Part shown: in pieces, positions 54,880-64,000 of the stretch
Layout of the letters: every line of letters starts with the position of its first letter
Numbering within the stretch: the first letter of the stretch is position 1
The notes under the pieces: model-generated
Seen by the model: only the letters and a program-made list of their open reading frames with translations
What the model was told of the DNA's origin: nothing
Database searches by the model: none
Program-made: the position numbers and the translations under genes
Assembly: GCA_003194525.1 (NCBI GenBank)
Contig: NBIV01000279.1
Location: forward strand, 29,851 to 93,850
DNA length: 64,000 nucleotides
Reading direction: 5' to 3'
DNA from: Gracilariopsis chorda
Taxonomy: Eukaryota > Rhodophyta > Florideophyceae > Gracilariales > Gracilariaceae

Positions 54880-55802
54880 TGTGGGCCTTCAAACCACCGG
54901 AGTAGACAAACGTAAACAACAACCGAATAACGGGACGAGTCAGAGCGATTCCAAGTCCAACACCTGCGATTAATCCACAATAAATCTCACGCTGAATGGC
55001 TTGATCAACGAATCCTTTTCTCGGTGAACACAGCAGCCCAAAACAAAGTATAAAAATAAATATGAACGATCTAGAGGCACTTCTCCAGGATCAAACAGAT
55101 AAAAACTTAAACAAAAAAGGAGAAACCAAGGCCAAGAAACACCAAGATATGGAGGGTTGTTGGTTGGAGGCCGGGACCACGGCCCGGCCAAAGGAAAGTA
55201 GTTGAAAGACCCCATCCCAAGGTTGCTACCCCTACGGACAGGACTGCTGATGCTGGTTGAAGCCTGGGGTTTGGGGTTGAGCTTGGAGGTGTGGTGGCCG
55301 GAGTTGGAGCAGAAGCGAACTTCCGGCGCCTTTTATAGACAAAAAAACCCAGGAACTAACTCTAGCTAAGAGTAGTGCCATAACATGCCAGCTTGGAATT
55401 AGATTCTAATCAATCCTCTAGACTACACGCGCATACGCAGCGCATATAGTTGCGTGTCTAGCCTACAGCGTAAGCATAATTTCTACTCATAACAATAGAC
55501 ATGATAGCTAGCTACGACCACAAACCACAACTCTTGACGTTGGAAGCCCTTTTTGTAGCCAACAATTGCACCAGCGGTAAGCAATAATATCATGCCCGAC
55601 AGCAGTGAAGAGTTCCGTAAGATTAATATAGAGTACAGAAGAACACTCCAGATTCAACTGGAGGGTTCTGTAGGCGTAGTCAATATTAATTAGTGGCAAC
55701 AGGCAGTCCCTCCTTGCTGCCAAAAGCGACCCACCCATACACGTTGCAAAGTGTCTTCCGTAAACTTTACGTGTGCACGACACGCGTCGAACGCACTTCA
55801 CA
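54880..55802 (-). repeat. LTR of element D (shared, downstream)
   Basis: 923 bp, TGTGAAG to CCCACA on the minus strand, equal to 61997-62919 with one visible difference. Proximal end follows the polypurine tract; distal end is followed by the PBS-like TTGGTCATTG. ORFs inside it are probably chance. Confidence 0.7.
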
Positions 55803-55813
55803 CTCCCCTCCTT
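55803..55813 (-). promoter_or_regulatory. Polypurine tract of element D
   Basis: AAGGAGGGGAG on the minus strand, directly before the LTR. Confidence 0.75.
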
Positions 55814-55868
55814 AGCGGTCGCTTCCACGGGCGACCAAGAACCAATAGACTGACATCGACTGTGGGTT

Positions 55869-58800
55869 CTAGACAGGGCGAAAACTGAAGGTGAATGGTA
55901 TGTCCATGCGGTTTTGATCTGGCTCATAGCTTAGCACAAACTGACGGCCACTCCTTAACTGCGCCAAGAATTCTGTAGTTTCACGCGAGTACGTCTTTTC
56001 TGGCGGTAAGTGTCCGTACTGTCCCACGACAACATGATAGAGATAAGTTACGAACTCAACACCGACAACCTGTCCAATGGCGGTGTGAAGATGATCAATC
56101 AACGACAGAAGCGTCTGAAAGGTGTCCAGCCAGAGATAGGGTCCATAAAGCTTGTAGATTGACAAACATAAATGCACAAGGTTCCACACAACCTTCTCAC
56201 GAACATGCCCGGGTTCACCAAGCGGTGCAAGCCAGGCAGATATTGGTCTTCCAGCAACGAAAAGCATTTGCAGGTTATCATCTTGGTCGCAAAGGCCGTA
56301 GTTGACCATCATCGGTAAAACGATCGGGTTAGATCCCAAATCTACCATATATTCCTCTTCCTCATGGTGAAGCACCATATTCACGCGCATGTTTTTCCTG
56401 TCTGTATCGGTACAGCACTTCCGACCATGTACGACGACGCAGGATGATGAGTGAGGTTGGCGTGGGTTGTAAAGCATCAGGCGGCGTGCGTGAATTCCTT
56501 CCCGAGTGAAGTGGTTTCCTTCTGACATGAGTTCGTAGCGTGGGTGTTTAGCTTTGAATACACGGCAGGGTCCGTAATACTTTGCTCTGAACGCAGGCCA
56601 TTTCACGTTCGAGTTCAGAGCCTTTCCACGCATCACCAACACCTGATCCCCTACCCGAAACCTGTGTCCGTACTTCTTGTTATCTTCGCGGATTGGTTGC
56701 GATACAACTCGTTGAGTGCGGTGAGCTAACGCTGCCAAAACTTCCACCCGACGATGAAGCGGAGTAAACACACGAAGCAAAGTGACCAGATCGGAGGGAT
56801 GCATGCGTGGCATTGTTCCGTAAAGGAGTTCAAAGGGTGAATGCCCTTCTCTCATTTTGCGCCGTCTATATCCGTACAAAACGTTTGGTATCGCTTCATC
56901 CCACTGGATATTTCCACTTGTGACAACCTTTGCCAATGAAGGTTTAATAGTGCCGACCATTCTCTCAGCACGCCCGTTCGACATAGGGGCGTATGCAAGA
57001 GTCGGTTTCCATTGGATCCCCTTGCTCTCAACGAACTCCTGCACCGCTTTTGCCATGAATGACGTGGCATTGTCCGATACGATTACACGGGGAAAGCCAA
57101 AGGGGTCAATGATCTGGGTCCTGATAAAATCGAGCATCACCGCAGCCGTAGAGTTTGGGGTGGCCACGGCTATAGGCCAGCCATTCAGGTGCTCCACCCC
57201 AACGAGCATGAACTTGTTTCCGGCCATTGTGACCGGGAAAGGGCCAGCAAAATCTAAAGAAAATACATGAAATATTCCGGTCAACGGAAAACGCTGTCCG
57301 GCTTGGTAGGATGTCAGAGGCTTTGATAGTTGACATTCCTTGCAGCTTTTGACGTAATTCGATATTTTTGCAATGAGGCCAGGCCACCAGAATCGATCCT
57401 TGACAAATTTTCTCGTAGCCGCGAAGTCCCAATGTCCCATGTCGTCATGAAACATCCTTAGCAATGGCTCACGCTCCTCAACGGATGGAACGGCACGCAA
57501 GCCATCAGGCGTTTTTCGAAACAATCTTCTTTCCCAGACAACAAATTTTCCTGAGTTTCTCTTTACTGCAATCCTCAACTTGGTGTCGGGCTCTTCGAAA
57601 GGCATGCCGCTGATGTGGCGTGCAATGTTGGCGTAGTAGGGCTCCAGCCCATGAACGTACCCTGCATCCTGCATATTCAGCACCTCAACGGCCTGATCTG
57701 CGGCTTCTTTGCAGTCAGCATAACGTGAGAGGTAATCAGCAGCAGAGTTCCGAGCGCCAGGCCTGTACACGATGTCAAACTCGTATTCGGCAAAGAGGTC
57801 GAGCCAGCGAGCCAGGCGGCCGTGCACGTCTTTTTTCTTGGACGCATAGCTCAGTGCTTGGTGATCAGTAACCAGCTGAAACCGAGCGGCTCCGAGTAGG
57901 TAAATACGAAACTTCTTCAGGGCGAAAACCACCGCCAGAGCTTCCTTTTCACATACGGAGTACCTCTTTTCGGCCTCGCTCATCGTCCTGCTAGCGAACT
58001 GAACGGGATGGAACATCCCATCTTCTTTCTTCTGTGACAGAATCGCGCCTACGGCAACAGATGAGGCATCCGTTTCGACGCGGAAAGGCGCTCTGAAGTC
58101 TGGGAACCTCAATACCCGTGGACTGGTGAGCTTTTCCTTAAGCGCCCGAAATGCCACGAGCATTTCATCCGTGAAGGTAAACTTCTTCTTTTTTGAGGTT
58201 ACGGCATGTAGTACGCCTGCAATTCCCGAAAAATGGCGTATAAAGCGCCTGTAATACCCCGCGAGCACGAGAAAACTTCTCAGCTCAGTCACCGTCCTCG
58301 GCTCCGGTGCCTTGAGTATGGCCTCTACCTTGGTCGGGTCCACTGATACACCTTCTCTGTCCACGACGTGCCCTAACAATGAAATACTGGACTGCGCAAA
58401 GCTGCATTTAGCTATTTTCAGCTTAAGTCCGTGTATGGCGATCGTCTGTAGCACATTCGTGATATGCTGTATATGTTCCTCCAGTGTACGCGAGAAGATG
58501 ACAACATCGTCGATATAGACTCTGACATACTCATGCTCGTCTAGGATGGTGTCCATCATTCTTTGGAACGTTGCTGGGGCATTCATAAGTCCGAAAGGCA
58601 TTACCTCGAATTGAAAAGTTCCCTGTCGGCAGACGAATGTAGTCATTTCCTTGCATTCTGGGGAGATGCGAATCTGCCAGTACCCCGAGAAAAGGTCCAG
58701 AGTCGTGAAGAAATAATTTCCTCTGAGGTCGTCGAAGATCTGTTCCATATGGGGGAGTGGCCACCTATCCGCTTTCATTCTCTTATTCAGAGTACGATAG

Positions 58801-59876
58801 TCCACACAGAACCGCGGCTGGCCATCTTTCTTTGTGGCAATAACGACTGGGAATGACCACGCCGAGCGGGCGGGGGTGATAATTCCTGCAGACAACATAT
58901 TTTCCACTTCCTGCTTGACAACCTTGTCATGCATTGGTGGAAGACGGCGGACTGATGACGATATTGGCGCATCGTTGCTCAGCAAAACATCGTGCATGAT
59001 AGGAACATCCGAGGGATGCAGGTCGTCCAGGGACCACGCTACTACTCTTAACTCTTGGAGAGCATCTGCAATCTCTCCTTGCACTGTTGCGCGGAGGTGG
59101 GTTAACCTGTCCAGGATGCGCCCATCATGCTCGAGGCCTTCCTCTTCCTTTCGTATCACTTCGGCGTACTCTGACTCAGGGTTATTCATGTCCTCTACCA
59201 GGAGATCAGGGAGCTCTTCTTTGCCACCTTCTTCAGCGGTAGCATCCGGGTCCGTATACACGAGTTCTTCCCCTTGATCCCCATTCTCGCCATCCCTCTC
59301 TGATACATCTGCCTCGAATGAAGAAGAGTTTGGCCCGCTCCCATCTTCACTGTTGTCGTGCATTCTTCTCCCGTCTCCTCGACTAGGGCCCCTATGAAGC
59401 GGTACAGGTACCGGCTCCTCCTGTGAGTCGGCATTGTATGTAAGCACAGGTCCATTGTTTTCATCTCTTATTATGACAAATCTTCCCCCGACTGGTAGCT
59501 CACTAGAATCAATCGGGAGTGGATCTCCGGGCTGCAGCGGTGAGAAGCGACGATATACCCGAATGTTCAGGCTCTCACTCGGCTGGTCGGGCCCAGAGTC
59601 CTGGAGTAAAACTGTTTCGTCTCTGATGGGGATGTATAACGTCGGGTCGGGAGGAACCGAATGACCCGAGGAGTCTGTGGAGTCGTCTTCCTCCACTGCA
59701 TCCTCGTACCGCCTTTCACCTTCGCTCCCACCTTCCTCGTGAACGCTATGGCTCCCGACGTGATTAGTAAACCGATCACGGAAAACTACTTCTCCTTGTA
59801 CCCTCTCATATCGCATGTATCCCGGAACATCGTCTCCGTTGATAAGCGAAGGCGGATCTTGCTGGGCATCTCCCTA
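55869..59876 (-). pseudogene. pol: Element D pol: RT, RNase H, integrase (long open frame)
   Basis: Ty3/gypsy polyprotein open over 1,315 codons from 59816. After an acidic N-terminal linker come RT 'RFCVDYRTLN' near residue 337 and 'YIDDVVIFS' near 435, RNase H 'VETDASSVAVGAIL' near 580, the integrase finger ('HDDMGHWD...CKECQLSK') near 790-825, core Asp ('FSLDFAG') near 850 and ('VSDNATSF') near 914, and Glu ('GRAERMVGT') near 950. A GPY-like region ('GDQVLVMRG') follows, then a C-terminal extension of about 200 residues unlike the chromodomain of B/C. All catalytic residues are present. The frame is continuous upstream except for a TAG near 59876. A different lineage from A/B/C, with few short hairpins. 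Confidence 0.9.
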
Positions 59877-61894
59877 GGTATTGTCTGGCTCCATCTCAAC
59901 GACCAGGACATTATGTACTCCGCCTCCTTCACTATCGGCCTCGTCTATGTTGAGGTACTTGTTCTCTTCGTAACCGTCGGGGAAAGGAGAGGTGACATAG
60001 GTGCCATTGGCGAAGGCAGCGATTAGGCCCTCCTCGTCAGACTCCGACTCTTCTGGAGCCGCATCCGAGTCTGAAGTAAAATCGTCACTATCCGTGTCTG
60101 ACCATGCGATGAGGTCTTCCAGGTCCGAGCGTTCGTAGTCGAGACCCAGGTGACTGGTTTTCTGTCAAGGTTCAACGTCACCTCCGGGTTTCCCGGGTCC
60201 AGTCGGGCCTGCATCGTCTCGAGAGCTGGACACCCAATTATCACTTCTAAGGGAGTTCCATCTACGACGAGAACGTCTACAGGAACTCAGACAGGACCAA
60301 ACTTGACTGGAATCTGCCGTAGCGCCCCTATGACGTTCGAAGAAATGCCGTCACCCGTAGTGATCTTCTTTGGGGTATGAGCAGGCTCCAGAGAGAGGCG
60401 CTGACACAGTTTGGCGGACATCAGGTTTGGCACTGCTCCCGAGTCCAGAAGCGCTTGAGCCACTGTACCATAGACCTTGATCGGTATTACTTTCAGCCTC
60501 TTCACGGGTCGTAGGGTTTGTGCCACCGCTACTTTCCGGCCCGTCCTTCCCGACAAGATGCGTCTAATATCTTTCTTGGCGTCATCTGCATCTCCACGGA
60601 TGAGCTGTCCAAATTTGATGCCCGTGGAGGCATTAGCAAGCTCCTCCACGACATTGTACTTTCCGGCGTGCTCCTGAAGTCGAAGCTTACTAGTCTGCTT
60701 CCGATTCACGGGCTTCTTTGCTTTTGAGACAGTTTTGCGATGCGCCTTGGTCGGCTTCAAGGCATCTATATTATCTCGATGCCTACCATCTGGGTGTAGC
60801 AACGCCGACATGTCCATTGTCCAGTACGTGCGAGCTTGTTTGGCGACTGGGGCGCCATTCGCCGTACGCTTTGTGGTAACAACGAGGTTTTCAACCCCTT
60901 CTCCCGGGTGCACCGTAACGACTCCAACCTGGTTCAACTTGGAGCCAGGCACTTGGCTGGAGGGAGCAGGCTGACCGGAAAGGGCCCTGAGACGAAGCTC
61001 AGCACCAGAGTCGTCAAGGGCATTCTTCAACCGGCCCTCACCAGAGGGGTTTTTCCAACAGGTGGACACTGAGTGCCCTACCTTTCCACAGTACGCACAC
61101 CGAGTGTCACGGTGAGGATTGAGGCTGCACCGGCTCGCATAGTGTCTGGGGCGGTGGCAGTAGGAGCACAGCTGTTCTTGGTCGCTTCGTGGACCAGAAG
61201 ACTGGTTCTTTTTGACCAATAACGAGAGCTGAGCGATCTGATCGGTGATTTGATCAACTCGTTTTCCTAGAGCGTCCGAGGGTGAAGCTTCTGCTCGGTT
61301 TTCTCTGCGGAGGATCTTCTTTGGAGGTGAAAGGACATGTAGGGCACCATGAAACCCCAAAACTTTCCTTCTGGGGACGAAAGAGCGCACTAGCTTCCTC
61401 AGGGATTCGTAGTCACTCGCACCCCGAAAGACAACGAATTGCACCAGGTCCCCAAACTCCATCAAGGCGTTGCGAAGAAGTCCAAACATTGCCTTCTCAT
61501 TGAATCCCGCCTTCTCAAAGCAGGTATCCATACGCTTCAGTTATCCCAGAAGATCCCCGTAGTCTAAGCGTGAAGATACCGCCTGGCGGATATTCTCGTC
61601 GGGCTTCTCAGCGGATCTGAAGCGCTCCAGAAACACGGCTCTAACGACGGCATAGTCGCGAGCCTATTCACTGAGCTCTCCATCGAGAGCAGAATTGTCA
61701 TAATAGAACTCGAACGCTTCCCCTTTCAAGTATCCAAGTAGATCCAAGGCGGGGTCTTCGTCCGACTTGCCTCGTGTAGCGACGTTTTCGTAGTAGAAAA
61801 AAAACTTCCGGATGTCCACTGAACACCCATCGACAGAGAGCCCACTCCCTTCCGGGGAAGCAGACCCTCGGCGGGAGTACCATGAAGACGCCAT
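59877..61894 (-). pseudogene. gag: Element D gag and protease, few lesions
   Basis: Starts at ATG 61894 (Met-Ala-Ser-Ser). The gag helix region ('LLGYLKGEAFEFYYDN', 'FLERFRSAEKPDENIRQAV') is interrupted by TAG near 61664 and TAA near 61541, otherwise in one frame. Two zinc-knuckle regions follow ('CSYCHRPRHYASRC' and 'CAYCGKVGHSVSTC', the second a classic C-x2-C-x4-H-x4-C) and a protease with DSG ('ALLDSGAVPNLMS') near 60430. Protease continues past a stop at 60287 to 'EVIIGCPALET'. Near 60160 the frame shifts into the acidic linker that leads to pol. A recently disabled copy. Confidence 0.85.
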
Positions 61895-61978
61895 TTTGGT
61901 GGCAAAAGCAGCGCGGCGATTACAAGCCAAAATAAAACAAAAACAATAGCCTCTTCGTAGCAAAACAAGGAGCGCTAG

Positions 61979-61994
61979 CCACCAACAATGACCA
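61979..61994 (-). promoter_or_regulatory. Possible primer-binding site of element D
   Basis: TGGTCATTGTTGGTGG on the minus strand, two bases after the LTR end. tRNA partner not determined; different from the B/C/F site. Confidence 0.45.
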
Positions 61995-61996
61995 AC

Positions 61997-62919
61997 TGTG
62001 GGCCTTCAAACCACTGGAGTAGACAAACGTAAACAACAACCGAATAACGGGACGAGTCAGAGCGATTCCAAGTCCAACACCTGCGATTAATCCACAATAA
62101 ATCTCACGCTGAATGGCTTGATCAACGAATCCTTTTCTCGGTGAACACAGCAGCCCAAAACAAAGTATAAAAATAAATATGAACGATCTAGAGGCACTTC
62201 TCCAGGATCAAACAGATAAAAACTTAAACAAAAAAGGAGAAACCAAGGCCAAGAAACACCAAGATATGGAGGGTTGTTGGTTGGAGGCCGGGACCACGGC
62301 CCGGCCAAAGGAAAGTAGTTGAAAGACCCCATCCCAAGGTTGCTACCCCTACGGACAGGACTGCTGATGCTGGTTGAAGCCTGGGGTTTGGGGTTGAGCT
62401 TGGAGGTGTGGTGGCCGGAGTTGGAGCAGAAGCGAACTTCCGGCGCCTTTTATAGACAAAAAAACCCAGGAACTAACTCTAGCTAAGAGTAGTGCCATAA
62501 CATGCCAGCTTGGAATTAGATTCTAATCAATCCTCTAGACTACACGCGCATACGCAGCGCATATAGTTGCGTGTCTAGCCTACAGCGTAAGCATAATTTC
62601 TACTCATAACAATAGACATGATAGCTAGCTACGACCACAAACCACAACTCTTGACGTTGGAAGCCCTTTTTGTAGCCAACAATTGCACCAGCGGTAAGCA
62701 ATAATATCATGCCCGACAGCAGTGAAGAGTTCCGTAAGATTAATATAGAGTACAGAAGAACACTCCAGATTCAACTGGAGGGTTCTGTAGGCGTAGTCAA
62801 TATTAATTAGTGGCAACAGGCAGTCCCTCCTTGCTGCCAAAAGCGACCCACCCATACACGTTGCAAAGTGTCTTCCGTAAACTTTACGTGTGCACGACAC
62901 GCGTCGAACGCACTTCACA
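61997..62919 (-). repeat. LTR of element D (shared, upstream)
   Basis: 923-bp LTR between two D bodies. It is the 5' LTR of the unit at 55869-61894 and the 3' LTR of the unit at 62986-64000. Offset from the other LTR is exactly 7,117 bp. Confidence 0.75.
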
Positions 62920-62985
62920 CTCCCCTCCTTAGCGGTCGCTTCCACGGGCGACCAAGAACCAATAGACTGACATCGACTGTGGGTT

Positions 62986-64000
62986 CTAGACAGGGCGAAA
63001 ACTGAAGGTGAATGGTATGTCCATGCGGTTTTGATCTGGCTCATAGCTTAGCACAAACTGACGGCCACTCCTTAACTGCGCCAAGAATTCTGTAGTTTCA
63101 CGCGAGTACGTCTTTTCTGGCGGTAAGTGTCCGTACTGTCCCACGACAACATGATAGAGATAAGTTACGAACTCAACACCGACAACCTGTCCAATGGCGG
63201 TGTGAAGATGATCAATCAACGACAGAAGCGTCTGAAAGGTGTCCAGCCAGAGATAGGGTCCATAAAGCTTGTAGATTGACAAACACAAATGCACAAGGTT
63301 CCACACAACCTTCTCACGAACATGCCCGGGTTCACCAAGCGGTGCAAGCCAGGCAGATATTGGTCTTCCAGCAACGAAAAGCATTTGCAGGTTATCATCT
63401 TGGTCGCAAAGGCCGTAGTTGACCATCATCGGTAAACGATCGGGTTAGATCCCAAATCTACCATATATTCCTCTTCCTCATGGTGAAGCACCATATTCAC
63501 GCGCATGTTTTTCCTGTCTGTATCGGTAACAGCACTTCCGACCATGTACGACGACGCAGGATGATGAGTGAGGTTGGCGTGGGTTGTAAAGCATCAAGCG
63601 GTGTGCGTGAATTCCTTCCCGAGTGAAGTGGTTTCCTTCTGACATGAGTTCGTAGCGTGGGTGTTTAGCTTTGACTACACGGCAGGGTCCGTAATACTTT
63701 GCTCTGAACGCAGGCCATTTCAGTTTGGTTCAGAGCCTTTCCACGCATCACTAACACCTGATCCCCTACCCGAAACCTGTGTCCGTACTTCTTGTTATCT
63801 TCGCGGATTGGTTGCGATACAACTCGTTGAGCGCGGTGAGCTAACGCCGCCAAAACTTCCACCCGTCGATGAAGCAGAGTAGACACACGAAGCAAAGTGA
63901 CCGGATCGGGGGATGCATGCGTGGCATGGTTCCATAAAGGAGTTCAAAGGGTGAATGCCCTTCTCTCATTTTGCGGCGTCTATATCCGTACAAAACGTTT
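62986..64000 (-). pseudogene. Second element D unit: pol C-terminal part, frameshifted
   Basis: Continues the 7,117-bp tandem period past the LTR to the window edge. The last part (62986-63429) is nearly identical to 55869-56312. Further upstream single-base indels (near 63434 and 63528) and a small rearrangement (near 63720) break the frame. Integrase and earlier domains should lie beyond the right edge. Confidence 0.85.

Noticed and set aside
54970-55215. 81-aa ORF in the D LTR
   Set aside because: No domain; conserved only as part of the LTR.
55508-55927. 139-aa minus-strand ORF in the D LTR (also 62625-63044)
   Set aside because: Mostly LTR sequence overlapping the pol end in another frame; duplicated only because the LTR is duplicated.

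Overview
The window is eukaryotic nuclear DNA made mostly of transposable elements. The evidence is four groups of Ty3/gypsy-type LTR retrotransposons (two of them chromodomain-bearing), a hAT and a PIF/Harbinger DNA transposon, an RNase H2 subunit A gene, and remnants of a Tra1/TRRAP-like gene. Long ORFs without obvious introns would suit a compact algal genome (for example a red alga) or another protist, but the sequence alone does not fix the lineage.

Layout. (1) 1-5650: decayed gypsy element F on the minus strand. (2) 5.7-8.3 kb: remnants of a second retroelement, E (gag and protease). (3) 8.3-16.8 kb: host-like DNA with hypothetical ORFs, a deletion-derived Tra1/TRRAP-like pseudogene, a broken MPPED-type metallophosphoesterase, RNASEH2A on the minus strand, and unrecognised ORFs. 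(4) 16.5-51.4 kb: a rearranged nest. An old hAT transposon was hit by gypsy element B (target duplication GTGTA), and B was later hit near its 3' end by gypsy element C. Read on the plus strand, hAT fragment, B, C, B tail with 3' LTR, and hAT tail run from 20591 to 42728. Large parts occur again inverted: 16514-18894 mirrors 40588-42969, and 20591-29068 mirrors 42970-51447. A fragment of a related element, A, lies at 18895-20590. (5) 51.1-53.2 kb: the rest of the hAT transposase. (6) 53.9-54.8 kb: PIF/Harbinger remnant. (7) 54.8-64.0 kb: a different gypsy lineage, D, arranged as a tandem array with shared LTRs (unit 7,117 bp).

How the parts work together. Element C is the only apparently complete element: LTRs of 871 bp with one difference, PBS, an uninterrupted gag, an uninterrupted pol in the -1 frame (protease, RT, RNase H, integrase, chromodomain), an antisense ORF and a polypurine tract. 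B has the same plan but carries a frameshift, a 49-bp RT deletion and several stop codons, shared by both of its inverted copies, so the copying was segmental duplication and not retrotransposition.

Most interesting: (a) the A/B/C family is packed with short perfect hairpins throughout its coding DNA, at different places in different copies, while element D and the host-like genes are not; (b) B and C share an antisense accessory ORF between pol and the 3' LTR with no recognisable function; (c) gag ends on a conserved -1 slippery heptamer touching the stop codon. All comparisons were made by eye.
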